A DNA stretch of 57,238 nucleotides from positions 1 through 57,238 of the IMG/VR virus record IMGVR_UViG_3300046167_000088; one strand, 5' to 3'. A program made the position numbers and the translations under genes. Below the pieces are notes generated by a model. The model saw nothing but the letters and a program-made list of their open reading frames with translations, was not told the DNA's origin and searched no databases. Within the stretch, counting starts at the first letter, position 1, and each line of letters opens with the position of its first letter. The stretch is from a virus. This document shows positions 34,818 to 44,803 of this stretch, in pieces.

Positions 34818-35501
34818 TTATGCTGCAATACGTACAACTCTATCTGTATTAGTCGCTTCAATTAGTACTGTTCTGTTCCGTGGGTCTGCAGGTATATTAA
34901 CAGTATACCCTTGATTGGTTGGTGCTATAAACACAACACGTCTTCTGTCGAAGCTAGACTTAAGGCTTTCGTAGTCAAACTGTGTTGTTGTTACATTTAA
35001 GCTACCAGAGAATATGTTTAGTGGTACGCTGACTATCTCAAGTATAACTTGTGTAGATACATTAACTGTACCAATGGCTATGCTAGATGCAACACCTGTA
35101 GGTAAAACAACAGCCTTAGCTTGTATGTTAGACCCTGTTCCTACAGTAGCTGTAAGCGCTGGGCTAGTGATGCTTGTGTTAGCATCTGCCAATACTGTAG
35201 TTGTACCTAGATTAGCCTGAGAGTCAACCCCTGAAGGTGCTACATTAGCATTTGCAACAACTATTGTAGTACCTAGTGATGCTGTAGCAGGTATAGAGTC
35301 ACTAAGTGTAACACTCTTGGCAGTGACGACTACAGAGCCGATGCTAATAGTATTTGATGAACCTGTCAAGCTAAAGTTAGCATGACCTACAACAGTAATA
35401 CTTCCTGCGCTACTTGTAGCAGGTACACTCTGTGCAATAAGACGTGTCTCTAGTGTTGTAGAGAACGGTCCTGATGCAAAAGGAGAGATACCAAAGAACA
35501 T
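34818..35501 (-). CDS. virion protein with beta repeats
   Basis: 227 aa. Units of about 30 residues with T-V-V/S-I-G steps (e.g. NTISIGSVVVTAKSVTLS, TASLGTTIVVANANVAPSG, ANLGTTTVLADANTSITSP) recur four to five times, giving a stacked beta structure. C-terminal 50 residues (FDRRRVVFIAPTNQGYTVNI) look like a globular cap. Likely a tail or fibre attachment protein. No family named. Confidence 0.6.
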   Translation of the reverse strand: MFFGISPFASGPFSTTLETRLIAQSVPATSSAGSITVVGHANFSLTGSSNTISIGSVVVTAKSVTLSDSIPATASLGTTIVVANANVAPSGVDSQANLGTTTVLADANTSITSPALTATVGTGSNIQAKAVVLPTGVASSIAIGTVNVSTQVILEIVSVPLNIFSGSLNVTTTQFDYESLKSSFDRRRVVFIAPTNQGYTVNIPADPRNRTVLIEATNTDRVVRIAA

Positions 35502-35510
35502 GTTTTATCC

Positions 35511-35930
35511 TTATGTTGGTTTAGTAGGCCATGTTACTGTGTTAGGAAACCCTGCTTGTGCTGGTAAGTTAAGCAAGTCAGTTCGGTACTGTGTCCACTC
35601 TGCTTGTTTAGCATCTGTTAATTCAGCCCATCGTAGAGGGTTGGTTACTACAGGGTCTACTTCTTCTACCAATCTCTGGTCACGTTCTGCTCTTAAACCT
35701 GCCGCTAGTTCTGCGTCTAGCTCTGCTTGAGTAGGTGCTACATAAGCCGCATAGTCTGAACCGATAAGCCCAAGCAATACACTGTTGTCTACAGTATTAT
35801 CTGTATCATCAGGGTCTAATCCGTAAGGAATCCAACCATGTTCTGGATGATTAATATCTACTTCAAACCAAGTGTTTTCTGCGTTTAGTGATTGTGCGTT
35901 ACGCACTTCTGTTATTGTTACTTGTGGCAT
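35511..35930 (-). CDS. tail fibre assembly chaperone-like protein
   Basis: 139 aa. Starts PQVTITEVRNAQSLNAENT and ends RDQRLVEEVDPVVTNPLRW then FPNTVTWPTKPT; the R-D-x-x-L then D-P-V-V pattern is that of phage tail-fibre assembly chaperones (Caudo-TAP type). It lies at the 3' side of a large fibre gene, the usual partner. A shortened copy of its first 17 codons remains at 38644-38709. Confidence 0.72.
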   Translation of the reverse strand: MPQVTITEVRNAQSLNAENTWFEVDINHPEHGWIPYGLDPDDTDNTVDNSVLLGLIGSDYAAYVAPTQAELDAELAAGLRAERDQRLVEEVDPVVTNPLRWAELTDAKQAEWTQYRTDLLNLPAQAGFPNTVTWPTKPT

Positions 35931-35956
35931 AAACGCCTCCTATTGTTATTGTCATT

Positions 35957-38629
35957 TTATGAAATCCTTACAAATAGAGTTGCAATTCTATGGTGGCTTG
36001 CTCGAGTATCATAACCACCACCCATTGACCTCCATGTACCTGATAATGAACCAGAAGTTATAGTTGCTCTACCTAAAGATGCCGTAGCTGTATTACCTGT
36101 AAAAGCCGCCAGTGCGGTAAGTGTACTTCCTGCAAAAGTAGTATTATGCGTCAGTGTATTACCCGAGGAGTCGTGTATGCCGTATACATAAGTACCAACA
36201 CCATTATATGCTGTACTACCGCCAACACCTGTTAGGTTAGAGCCATCGCCGTAATAAGCTGTAGCTGATACATTACCTGATACAACTAGTTTTTGGGTAG
36301 GACTTGACGTACCAATACCAACGTTGCCAGCGTTATTTACTACAAATAACCCTCCGCCTGTTGTATTAAAATAGTGTCCATTACCGCTTTTACCTTTGAA
36401 ATAGTTCCATGTACCATCAGCGCCAAGAGTAAATCTTTCTGTTTCACTAATTTGTATTCCAAAAGATTCTGTTCCACCATTAACAGTAAGTGTATTGTCA
36501 GGAGATGTTGTACCAATACCAACATTACCTCCTGTGTTAATTACCATTCTTACATTGTTAGCATCTGCAGCAAATTCAAGGCCGCCTTGACCACCAAGTC
36601 TTAGTTTAGGACTTGAACCACTATCCATTCTAGTGGCATTAAATGTCACTGTTCTTGATGAATTTGTATAGTTCGGTGAACCAGTAGTACCATCAACGGC
36701 GACATTCAATCCTACTTCTTCATTATATAATCTAAATATTCCACCATCGCTAGTTCCGTTATTAACACTTAATTGATACAAAGGATTAGTGTCACCAATA
36801 CCTACGTTGCCGTTACTTTTAAAGGTTGCTGAAACAACACCTCCATGTCTAATTCTAAAATTAGCATCTGAAGCCATATCAAGACTGCCTAGATTTGATG
36901 TTTTTCCTAGAACAAACCCCCCATTATCATTTTCAAATTTTACAATGTCAGATTGATTTCCAGAATGAACATGAAATTTCTTAGCTGGACTTGATTCCCC
37001 AATACCAACATTGCCTGATGAGTTTATTACTAGTCTGTCAGCACTTGCTTCAACGTCTCGAATAGTGAAACCACCATTTGTTACCCCTGTTGTGCCTTGA
37101 CCTAATTGAAAAGTGTCTGCATCTGAAGCCGTACCTGACAATCTTATTTGAGAAAGACCTGCTGAGTCGTGTACGTGTAGCTCTGTTTGTGGAGAACTCG
37201 TCCCAATACCAACTCGGCCTGATGAGTCGATGCGCATACGTTCTGTGCCAGCAGTAGAGATAGCAAGTGTGTTTGATGCAGGTCTCCATAAACCTGAGTC
37301 ATCATCACCACCAAATATTAGTGCAGGTGCTGATGCACTTCCTGTAGGGTCAATACTGACTAGCGAAGAACTTGCACGAATAGAGTTGTTTACATGAAGA
37401 GTATGCGTTGGAGAACTCGTCCCAATACCAACGTTACCTGTGTTCTGCTGAATACGAACCGCTTCACCTACGTTAGTAACCCAGAATTGAGCATCACCAG
37501 TTTGGTTGTATATACCACTGTTGTATATTCCATCAGCCGTCACTGTGCCTGTTACGTCAATACCTGTTGATGTTGTTTCAATCTTCTTTACGTTGTTATG
37601 GTAAAGTTCAACAGCACCATCAGCTATACCTTTCATATAGGTTTCACCAGTGTATTTACCAATAACTGTGTTGTTACCTCTAATATAAAGCCAACCAGAA
37701 CCTTTTTCATCAATAAAAGCATCAGTGCCAGTACGATACACTTCTAAGTCACTATTAAAGATAGCCTTGTTGTTGTTACCGAATGATAAGTTACCTGTAA
37801 GTGTACCACCTGCTAAGGGTAGCTTGGCGGCAATGTTGGTAGCTGTTGTTGTAGCAAAGTTAGGATCATCACCTAAAGCAGCAGCTAATTCATTAAGCGT
37901 ATCAAGTGTTCCAGGTGCAGAGTCAACAATATTAGCTACGGCTGTATCAGCATAACTTGTATAGTATGATCCATGTTGTCCATCTAAAGTATCAGCATTA
38001 ATGTTTAACGCATCAATGTCAGACTTAGTTTGATCTGCAGTAGCACCAGACTCTATAGCGTTAAGCTTAGTGTGGTCTGCATCTGTAAATACGTTACTGT
38101 CAGTAGCAGACTCAACAAGTGTCCTAATCTCTGCGGCTGTTTGGTCAGCAGTAGCACTCGCTTCAATAGCGTTTAACTTAGTGTGATCCGCATCTGTAAA
38201 CACATTACTGTCTGTTGCGGCTTCTACAGCTGCTCTTATCTCTGCATTAGTTTGATCACCTGTAGCGCCTGACTCAATACCGTCTAGCTTAGTACCGTCT
38301 GCAGCAATGTCTCTGCCATCTACTGTGCCAGATACAGCTATATTGTTATTCACAGTTAAGTCATCAAATGTACCAGAAGCTACATCAAAAGCATTATATG
38401 CTACCACTTCTATAACATCATTTACTGCTGCACCTGTTGCTAATACAACGTCTGAACCATTTGTTGCTGTAAAGTCGGAGCTATGTAATTTGATGCCATT
38501 TAAGTAGACATCTAAAAAGTTTGGCGTATATCCACTCGTAGGAAAGCTAGTTTGACCAGCAGTCGCTATAAAGCTATCCCGTGTTTGAGTAGCTTGAGGT
38601 ACTAGTATGTTTCCTATGTAACCTGACAT
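35957..38629 (-). CDS. large modular tail fibre
   Basis: 890 aa. The N-terminal 60 residues (ATQTRDSFIATAGQTSFPT) are a common attachment domain. Residues about 110-250 are three copies of a module with [19 protein letters not shown]; the same module is in the fibres 38736 and 40156. The C-terminal half carries NVGIGTSSPTHTLHV-type repeats (about seven copies), giving a long rod. The end, SGTWRSMGGGYD to LFVRIS, is a fibre tip also seen in 38736. Binds the cell surface. Confidence 0.82.
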   Translation of the reverse strand: MSGYIGNILVPQATQTRDSFIATAGQTSFPTSGYTPNFLDVYLNGIKLHSSDFTATNGSDVVLATGAAVNDVIEVVAYNAFDVASGTFDDLTVNNNIAVSGTVDGRDIAADGTKLDGIESGATGDQTNAEIRAAVEAATDSNVFTDADHTKLNAIEASATADQTAAEIRTLVESATDSNVFTDADHTKLNAIESGATADQTKSDIDALNINADTLDGQHGSYYTSYADTAVANIVDSAPGTLDTLNELAAALGDDPNFATTTATNIAAKLPLAGGTLTGNLSFGNNNKAIFNSDLEVYRTGTDAFIDEKGSGWLYIRGNNTVIGKYTGETYMKGIADGAVELYHNNVKKIETTSTGIDVTGTVTADGIYNSGIYNQTGDAQFWVTNVGEAVRIQQNTGNVGIGTSSPTHTLHVNNSIRASSSLVSIDPTGSASAPALIFGGDDDSGLWRPASNTLAISTAGTERMRIDSSGRVGIGTSSPQTELHVHDSAGLSQIRLSGTASDADTFQLGQGTTGVTNGGFTIRDVEASADRLVINSSGNVGIGESSPAKKFHVHSGNQSDIVKFENDNGGFVLGKTSNLGSLDMASDANFRIRHGGVVSATFKSNGNVGIGDTNPLYQLSVNNGTSDGGIFRLYNEEVGLNVAVDGTTGSPNYTNSSRTVTFNATRMDSGSSPKLRLGGQGGLEFAADANNVRMVINTGGNVGIGTTSPDNTLTVNGGTESFGIQISETERFTLGADGTWNYFKGKSGNGHYFNTTGGGLFVVNNAGNVGIGTSSPTQKLVVSGNVSATAYYGDGSNLTGVGGSTAYNGVGTYVYGIHDSSGNTLTHNTTFAGSTLTALAAFTGNTATASLGRATITSGSLSGTWRSMGGGYDTRASHHRIATLFVRIS

Positions 38630-38643
38630 TTATTTATCCTATT

Positions 38644-38709
38644 CTAGGCTGTAATTATTGCGTTTAGGGATTTTGCGTTACGCACTTTTGTTATTGTTAC
38701 TTGTGGCAT
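38644..38709 (-). pseudogene. remnant of duplicated fibre-chaperone gene
   Basis: ATG at 38709 opens PQVTITKVRNAKSLNA (residues 2-17), nearly identical to the start of the chaperone at 35930, and then stops after four other residues (IITA). The ribosome site before the start (AATAGGAGACG versus AATAGGAGGCG) is conserved too, and the DNA matches over about 70 bases. So this is the 5' end of a second copy, whose rest has been lost, between two fibre genes. It could still be translated to 21 aa. It points to past fibre-cassette duplication. Confidence 0.8.
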
Positions 38710-38735
38710 AAACGTCTCCTATTTTTTAGTCTTGT

Positions 38736-39788
38736 TCAAGAGATTCTTACATAAATAGAGACTGACGTACTATGCCCAGTGTAATTTATAGTACCATTGT
38801 ATATACCGCCATGCCCCATTATTTGCCAAGTTCCGCTTGGGGAAGTCTGACCAGCACCATAATTCGAGCCGCTGGACTCAAATGTGTTTGCGTATAAAAG
38901 ACCTGACCCTGCTCTAGTAGAGCCTACAGTAAAGTTTGCAGGACTTCCAGTATGTTTTAATAAAGCATAAGAACCAACAGTTCCATAAGATGTTGAAGGT
39001 GTACCTGCTGGGCCAGTAGCACCTTGAGGTCCAGTTGCACCAGTTGGCCCTTGCGAACCAGTATTACCTTGTGGCCCTTGGGGACCAGTTGCTCCCTGTG
39101 GTCCTGTAGCGCCAGTATTACCTGTAGGGCCTTGTGATCCAGTAGAACCTTGTGATCCAGTAGAACCTTGAGGTCCAGTATTACCAATAGGGCCTTGTGG
39201 ACCTGTTGCACCAGTAGCACCGTCATTACCGTCATTACCGTCTGCACCTGCAACACCTTGAGGACCAGTATTACCAATAGGGCCTTGTGGACCAGTAGCA
39301 CCCGTTGCTCCATCGTTACCATCAGATCCTGCTGCTCCTGTAGCGCCTTGCGGTCCAGTAGCACCTGTAGCGCCATCATTACCGTCTGCACCTGCAGATC
39401 CTGTAGCGCCTTGCGGTCCAGTCGCACCCTGTGGACCTGTGTTGCCAATAGGTCCTTGCGATCCTGTAGCACCAGTAGGGCCTTGTAAAGCTGCATTAGT
39501 TATAGTTGCTTTTTTCCATGTTGTAGAAGTAGCGTCATAAACAGGTATTATATCAGAACTTGTTAAACTTGTTTCAGTAGATAAGCCTGTTAATGCAGAA
39601 GGTAATGCCGTACTAGTTACGTCAGCCCCTGATGAAACAGAGTTTAGCTTTACATGATCTGCATCAGTAAAGGCATTACTATTAGAAGCATTCTCTATAA
39701 GTGTTCTGATTTCTGCTGCTGTTTGGTCGTCTGTAGCAGTAGCCTGTACAGTGTTAACCAGATTAGCTAAGTCTCTTGATCTACTCAT
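38736..39788 (-). CDS. collagen-like tail fibre
   Basis: 350 aa. N-terminal module [33 protein letters not shown] is homologous to the modules in 35957-38629. Residues about 105-265 are Gly-x-y repeats ([14 protein letters not shown]), a collagen-like triple helix of at least 50 triplets. The C-terminal 80 residues form a globular tip that ends in VSIYVRIS. Likely a trimeric fibre carrying a short rod. Repeats raise the chance of recombination with 40156-42267. Confidence 0.82.
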   Translation of the reverse strand: MSRSRDLANLVNTVQATATDDQTAAEIRTLIENASNSNAFTDADHVKLNSVSSGADVTSTALPSALTGLSTETSLTSSDIIPVYDATSTTWKKATITNAALQGPTGATGSQGPIGNTGPQGATGPQGATGSAGADGNDGATGATGPQGATGAAGSDGNDGATGATGPQGPIGNTGPQGVAGADGNDGNDGATGATGPQGPIGNTGPQGSTGSQGSTGSQGPTGNTGATGPQGATGPQGPQGNTGSQGPTGATGPQGATGPAGTPSTSYGTVGSYALLKHTGSPANFTVGSTRAGSGLLYANTFESSGSNYGAGQTSPSGTWQIMGHGGIYNGTINYTGHSTSVSIYVRIS

Positions 39789-40130
39789 TTATACAGCGTC
39801 CCAACTTGTTGTCTCTTCGTTCCATGTATGCATCTCTCCATTAGAAGGTTCTGCTACAGGAGCTTCCCAAAGATATGTTGATGTATTTAATGTCCATGAA
39901 GGGTATGGCTGTGGTTCATAAAAAGCATCAGCTTCACTGTCATATATAAATCCAATACCAGCATAATTATATCTTAAAGGAGTACCATCAGGGTGTTGCC
40001 CTCCATAAGTGTTGTACGATGTTTTTACAAACATACCTGTAGAATCGTGAATATATGTATCAATAAAGTCTTGTTCTGCTACAATGACTTGCTTGACAAC
40101 TCCATAATCTACTAATGCGTAATGCCCCAT
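39789..40130 (-). CDS. fibre-associated virion protein
   Basis: 113 aa. Features VDYGVVKQVIVAEQDFIDT, then GGQHPDGTPLRYNYAGIGF and PYPSWTLNTSTYLWEAPV. The W-x-L-N-x-x-T-x-x-W pattern is common in small cyanophage and marine-phage virion or fibre-linked proteins. No stretch between it and the next fibre gene. It may be a capping or assembly protein for the collagen-like fibres; function not known. Confidence 0.65.
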   Translation of the reverse strand: MGHYALVDYGVVKQVIVAEQDFIDTYIHDSTGMFVKTSYNTYGGQHPDGTPLRYNYAGIGFIYDSEADAFYEPQPYPSWTLNTSTYLWEAPVAEPSNGEMHTWNEETTSWDAV

Positions 40131-40155
40131 TTGTATATTTCCTTATTATATTTAA

Positions 40156-42267
40156 TTAGAACTGGTATCTAAATATTACTATGCCAGAACCACCACTAGA
40201 GCCTTTTTGATTTCCAGCACCACCTGCTCCACCGCCACTACCAGTATTAGTTACACCTGCAACAGACGCAGTACTTGTGGCGTTATTACCAGCATTACCG
40301 CCTCCACCAGTACCACCTGTCCCTGGAGAGTCTCCTATACTATCCCAAGCTCCACCACCGCCTCCAGCGGCATAGCGTCCTCCTGATCCTGTAGATGTAG
40401 CAGTTGCCCAAGTAGAATACCCTGATTTACCAATACCCCCATTACCACCACTAGATAAAGAAGCTGTACCACCAGTACCACCTGCTCCACCGCCACCTCC
40501 GCCGTTTTTAGCATTACCACCATTATCTAAACCATTACCGCCACTATTACCTTGACCTGATGTCCCAGAGCCAGCCGCATTACTGTTACTAGAAAGATGA
40601 CCATTACCGCCACCTCCACTACCCCCTGAGTAGGCGTTGCTATATGGCGCACCACCTCTACCTCCACCTATGGCTGTTGTAAAGTTTGTCACTGTTGTAT
40701 TACTGCCACTAATATGTCCACTATCGGATTGGGACATACTACCACCACCACCAATAACAACATTATATGAACCAGCGGCTAGTGTTGTTGAACCAGATAC
40801 AAAACCCCCTGCTCCACCACCACCGCCGTGGTTGTTACCACCTGCTCCACCGCCAGCAACAATAAAGTAGTCCATAGCTTTGCTATCCGTTGCTGTGAAT
40901 GTACCTGAGCTTGTAAAAACATGGTATTTATACCCACCACTATTAAATGTAGAACCCCCTAAAGCGATAAACTTAGTTATAAGTTTTACCCAAGCACCAT
41001 CAGCGTAGGCATAAATCTCATCATCAGTAGTGTTATAATAGATATGTCCATCAGAAGGACTAGATGGGTTAGACGATGCATTAGGCAATCTCATCTTAGA
41101 GTTAAAAGTTACATCACCAGTAAAAGTACCGCCACCAAATGGATTACCGCTAGGACCTGTTGCACCTTGGGGACCAGTAGCTCCTTGGCTACCTGTAGCA
41201 CCAGTATTACCAGTAGGCCCTTGAGGACCAGTAGCGCCCTGTGGACCTGTTGCTCCTTGCGGTCCCGTAGCACCAGTAGCGCCATCATCGCCATCAGCAC
41301 CAGCAGGTCCTGTTGCACCTTGAGGACCTGTGTTACCTATAGGACCCTGTGGTCCTGTCGCTCCATCAGCACCTGCAGGGCCTGTTGCACCTGTAGCACC
41401 CGTTGCGCCAGTAGAACCTTGTAATGCAGCATTAGTTATAGTCTGCTTCTCCCATGTACCTGCTGAAGCATCATATACGGGTATAAAGTCTCCACCTACA
41501 GCGTCTGTGCCTGTAGATAATGCAGTAAGAGCTGCTTTAACATTTGTTACGTCTGTAACATCTGCTGACGTCTCAATGCCATCTAGTTTAGTTTTAAGAG
41601 TGCTAGTAAAGTTCTTCTGTGTAAGACCACCATCACCTACTGTATAAGTAGTGTCTGTAAATACAGCGCCAGAGGGTACGTTTGTTAGAACTTGTGAATC
41701 ATCTACTTTACCTGCTAGAGCATTTGTCATAGTTGTAGAAAAGTTGGCGTCATCACCTAAAGCTGAAGCTAATTCGTTCAATGTGTTCAGGGCGGCAGGA
41801 GAAGAATCTACAAGGTTAGAAACTGCTGTATCTGCATAAGCTGTATAATAAGCACCGTGCTGACCATCTAGAGTGTCGGCGTCTACATTCAATGCGTCGA
41901 TATCCGCTTTAGTTTGATCAGCAGTTGCGCCTGTCTCAATGCCATCTAATTTAGAATGATCTGCATCTGTAAATGCGTTTGTATTAGAATTATTTTCATA
42001 AGCTGTTTTTATTTCAGCATCTGTTTGATCCGCCGTAGCACTTGCTTCAATACCGTCTAGCTTTGTGTGATCAGCATTTGTAAAGTTATTCTGGGAAAGC
42101 TCGCCATCTTGTATCGAATACGTTGTATCAGTAAATACAGCATTAGCAGGAACATCTGTAAGAACTTGACTGTCCTCTACTTTATCAGATACTTTACTAT
42201 CTACTTCAGTTTTACTATAACCGTCTACTTGGGTAACACCACCGTTACCGCCAATATAACCGCCCAT
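40156..42267 (-). CDS. collagen-like fibre with glycine-rich tip
   Basis: 703 aa. The N-terminal part repeats the [20 protein letters not shown] module (also in 35957 and 38736). A collagen-like Gly-x-y stretch lies at about 280-380. The C-terminal 250 residues are glycine-rich ([17 protein letters not shown] and further blocks), similar in kind to polyglycine adhesin tips in some tail fibres. It ends in [10 protein letters not shown]. Likely the main receptor binder of this set. Ribosome site AAGGAAATA precedes the next start only weakly. Confidence 0.82.
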   Translation of the reverse strand: MGGYIGGNGGVTQVDGYSKTEVDSKVSDKVEDSQVLTDVPANAVFTDTTYSIQDGELSQNNFTNADHTKLDGIEASATADQTDAEIKTAYENNSNTNAFTDADHSKLDGIETGATADQTKADIDALNVDADTLDGQHGAYYTAYADTAVSNLVDSSPAALNTLNELASALGDDANFSTTMTNALAGKVDDSQVLTNVPSGAVFTDTTYTVGDGGLTQKNFTSTLKTKLDGIETSADVTDVTNVKAALTALSTGTDAVGGDFIPVYDASAGTWEKQTITNAALQGSTGATGATGATGPAGADGATGPQGPIGNTGPQGATGPAGADGDDGATGATGPQGATGPQGATGPQGPTGNTGATGSQGATGPQGATGPSGNPFGGGTFTGDVTFNSKMRLPNASSNPSSPSDGHIYYNTTDDEIYAYADGAWVKLITKFIALGGSTFNSGGYKYHVFTSSGTFTATDSKAMDYFIVAGGGAGGNNHGGGGGAGGFVSGSTTLAAGSYNVVIGGGGSMSQSDSGHISGSNTTVTNFTTAIGGGRGGAPYSNAYSGGSGGGGNGHLSSNSNAAGSGTSGQGNSGGNGLDNGGNAKNGGGGGGAGGTGGTASLSSGGNGGIGKSGYSTWATATSTGSGGRYAAGGGGGAWDSIGDSPGTGGTGGGGNAGNNATSTASVAGVTNTGSGGGAGGAGNQKGSSGGSGIVIFRYQF

Positions 42268-42575
42268 TATGTCTGCTCCAGTACACTCACAATAACATCA
42301 CACGAAGAAGCTGTATCACTTGTTACAACTACAGTATCAGCTGCCTCTAATATAATTTTACCATCTAATACAGATAAAGCAGATCCTGATGGTATGGGTA
42401 CGCCTTTAGCTAAGTAAACACCTGCAGTTTGCACGTCTACGTTAATAGCTCCTGTTGTTTTATTTGCTAGGTTACAACCAATCATAACGGATGTAGTTGC
42501 ACTTGGTACTGTGTACGTAGTAGTAGCACTTGTACCAACATCTGCGCTTGTGTAGTTCTTAAATACGTTTGCCAT
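42267..42575 (-). CDS. small virion protein
   Basis: 102 aa, beta-rich: [53 protein letters not shown], and [19 protein letters not shown] at the end. This resembles small marine-phage virion proteins of the head or tail decoration class. It overlaps the fibre gene by one base. Function is inferred from place and pattern. Confidence 0.6.
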   Translation of the reverse strand: MANVFKNYTSADVGTSATTTYTVPSATTSVMIGCNLANKTTGAINVDVQTAGVYLAKGVPIPSGSALSVLDGKIILEAADTVVVTSDTASSCDVIVSVLEQT

Positions 42576-42583
42576 TGTTTATA

Positions 42584-43687
42584 TCACCCCAATGCTATGC
42601 TTAATGCTAATGCACTTGCTTCTGCAGTAGCTAATATGGTGGCTTTGTTATCGCCTTCTAATGTTGCAGCATCTAGAGAACCTAAGTTTGATACGAAGGA
42701 TGATGTCACCCTTGCATCTATTGCTGAGTTTGCCCTTGCTGTAGTATAGTATAAGTTTGTACCCTCTGACAAGTCTGAAGTTGACTTAGCAGTAAATGCT
42801 GAGTTAAATCTCGCCTGTGTGTAATAGAGGTTTGTACCTTCTGATAAGTTACCAGTGTTCTTAGCAGAAAAAGCTGTATTGAATCTAGCATCTGTGTAGT
42901 ACAAGTTAGTACCTTCAGATAAGTCACTACTACTCTTAGCTGTAAATGCAGAGTTAAACCTGGCTTGAGTGTAGTAGAGATTAGAACCTTCAGCTAAGTC
43001 TCCAGTGTCATGATTGCTTAGAGATGAAACTGTTCCAGTGACGTTGCCTACAAGGTTAGTCGCTAGAGACTTATTCATAGCCCATCTGTCATTAGATGAG
43101 TCATACGTAAATGTAGCGTTAGCACCGTCTACTGTAAGCCCAGCGCCATTAGCTGCACCTGCATTAGCTGCACCCTGCGCTACTGTAATGTTTAGATCTG
43201 ACACAGATAGATTAGAAGAGTTTACTGTTGTAGTAGTACCGTCTACCTGTAAGTTACCTGCAACTATAAGTGTACCCGTATTGTCACCATGTGCAGCAGG
43301 GTCAATCGTGAATGAGGCAGGACCTCTGATGTAACCTGTTGTAACTATATTGCCTGTACTTAGTGCATCATTAGCGTCTAAGTAAACAGCCTTATCTGCA
43401 GGGAGTGTAATGAACACATCCTTAGTACCTGCACTAAAACTAACAGCACTATCGCTGTTGCTACTCTCTAGTATAGTTGTTCTTGTTAGTACACCTGTAT
43501 TATATGTACCTAGTCCTACTTCCCATTCGTCTGCATTACGGTGAGAAATAGCGTAGTATGTAGTATCACTGTTGGCAAGGGCAGAGCTAAAAGACTCAAA
43601 GCCTGTAACAGCGCCACCCAACGTAACAGCACCAGTGCCAGTAGTTGTAGCGGTTTCTTTTACTCTATCCTTGACAACGAGAGCCAT
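42584..43687 (-). CDS. tail fibre protein
   Basis: 367 aa. Opens with VVKDRVKETATTTGTGAVT and ISHRNADEWEVGLGTY, a common N-terminal (tail-attachment) domain. The centre has QVDGTTTTVNSSNLSVSD (shared with the 30582 fibre) and four repeats of EGTNLYYTQARFNSAFTAKS from about 230 to 325. The C-terminus is hydrophobic helical. Probably the shaft of a trimeric fibre. Confidence 0.75.
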   Translation of the reverse strand: MALVVKDRVKETATTTGTGAVTLGGAVTGFESFSSALANSDTTYYAISHRNADEWEVGLGTYNTGVLTRTTILESSNSDSAVSFSAGTKDVFITLPADKAVYLDANDALSTGNIVTTGYIRGPASFTIDPAAHGDNTGTLIVAGNLQVDGTTTTVNSSNLSVSDLNITVAQGAANAGAANGAGLTVDGANATFTYDSSNDRWAMNKSLATNLVGNVTGTVSSLSNHDTGDLAEGSNLYYTQARFNSAFTAKSSSDLSEGTNLYYTDARFNTAFSAKNTGNLSEGTNLYYTQARFNSAFTAKSTSDLSEGTNLYYTTARANSAIDARVTSSFVSNLGSLDAATLEGDNKATILATAEASALALSIALG

Positions 43688-43698
43688 AATATTGCTCC

Positions 43699-44136
43699 TT
43701 AAGCGATACGAATGATTGCGTTAGATGCGTCTGCTGTTGGGAACTGAACAACATAGTCACCATTTGTTGATGTCTTAGTTCCACCAAAGTCAATCACTGC
43801 TATAGCTTTGTTAGACTGTGATGTGTTGTAGATTATACATCCGTCTGCAGAAATAGTAGCAGAAGACCAAGTAGTGTCAGCAAAGTCAACAGTGGCAGTT
43901 GAACCTGATAGTGCAATAGTTGCACCTGTTAAAGTGTTTCCACCTGTAGTATAGTTAGTACCAGTAGCCTCATCTGAGTTACCTGTTACTGTACTGTAAT
44001 TAGCTGTAGATGCATTATAAGTACCCGATGGAGAGTTCTTAATAAGTGCTATCTTTAGTGTGTCTGTATCTAGATCGTGAACACCACCAAGTAACTCTTG
44101 CTTGAAGCTGTTGCACATCGCCGTTGTAATAGCCAT
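43699..44136 (-). CDS. small virion protein, head-side
   Basis: 145 aa, beta-rich and Thr/Ser-rich (ITTAMCNSFKQELLGGVHDL, then DTDTLKIALIKNSPSGTY). Such short proteins follow the major capsid gene in many marine phages and are annotated as virion structural. It is separated from the capsid gene by a terminator, so it may be expressed less. Function unclear. Confidence 0.6.
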   Translation of the reverse strand: MAITTAMCNSFKQELLGGVHDLDTDTLKIALIKNSPSGTYNASTANYSTVTGNSDEATGTNYTTGGNTLTGATIALSGSTATVDFADTTWSSATISADGCIIYNTSQSNKAIAVIDFGGTKTSTNGDYVVQFPTADASNAIIRIA

Positions 44137-44166
44137 TGGTTATGTCCTTTATGAATATGAATGCAC

Positions 44167-44193
44167 AAAAGGGCCAGCACTAAAGCCAGCCCC
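44167..44193 (-). terminator. rho-independent terminator behind capsid gene
   Basis: Read leftward, the RNA has GGGCUGGC, a 6-base loop UUUAGU and GCUGGCCC; the 8-bp stem (two G-U pairs) is followed at once by UUUU (positions 44170-44167). It lies between the capsid gene stop (44210) and the start of the next gene (44136). This is the clearest terminator in the window and suggests that capsid RNA is made as a separate abundant unit. Confidence 0.75.
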
Positions 44194-44209
44194 TAAGTTA
44201 ATCGTTATA

Positions 44210-44803
44210 TTAAGCAGCGTTGAACTTAGCTGTTACAATCGCTTCTGGGCGTAAGATCTTGCGTCCGTATAGATGCATCCCACGGCAGATGTCTGCAAAG
44301 CTATCTGGGTCACGGTATGTTTCCACTTTTGATAACTGTTCTGCAGTTGCGACTGCTGAGTCATGTCCAGCTACGATAACTCCGTAGTTAGCATTTTGGT
44401 TAGCAGAACCTGAAGTTCCTGCACCTGTACCAACTGCTGGTAAGTTGTTTGACTGATAAACACGGAAGCCGTGAATGTTTGCAGCCAATAAACCGTTCTG
44501 TAGTCCTGCACCACCGAAGTCTGCATTTAATAGGCGAGAATCCTCGTCTTTTAGCATCTCGATGAACACTGGGTCAAGAACGATCCATCTACCTCTAGTA
44601 TCAACATTTGCTACATCCATTGTACGAGACATACGTGCTAGTACTTGTAATGGTGTTGCAGTTGATGCTGAAACAGCAGTCGCACCTGTTAAGCGTGGTG
44701 CTAATGGGATCGAGTGATCACCTGCAGATGTAGTTGTGATGTTACCGAAGTCACCCTTTTTCAACTTGTTTGCAGCTAATAGTTCGTCTGATCCTGCAGC
44801 AGC
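44210..44803 (-). CDS. major capsid protein, C-terminal part (frame broken)
   Basis: This frame continues the capsid protein from about 44803 down to 44210. It contains KKGDFGNITTTSAGDHSIP, MDVANVDTRGRWIVLDPVF and LLNADFGGAGLQNGLL, the core of phage capsid proteins of this group, and ends in RPEAIVTAKFNAA. No suitable start codon of its own. With one base removed near 44804 the full gene 44210-45263 has exactly 351 codons (350 aa), the normal size. The gap is either an assembly insertion, a mutation, or a +1 frameshift. Confidence 0.8.
   Translation of the reverse strand, partial: AAAGSDELLAANKLKKGDFGNITTTSAGDHSIPLAPRLTGATAVSASTATPLQVLARMSRTMDVANVDTRGRWIVLDPVFIEMLKDEDSRLLNADFGGAGLQNGLLAANIHGFRVYQSNNLPAVGTGAGTSGSANQNANYGVIVAGHDSAVATAEQLSKVETYRDPDSFADICRGMHLYGRKILRPEAIVTAKFNAA

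Noticed and set aside
39168-39488. Cys/Ser/Thr-rich frame opposite the collagen-like repeats
   Set aside because: Mirror product of Gly-x-y codons; repeats of SCS and RSC follow from the opposite strand.
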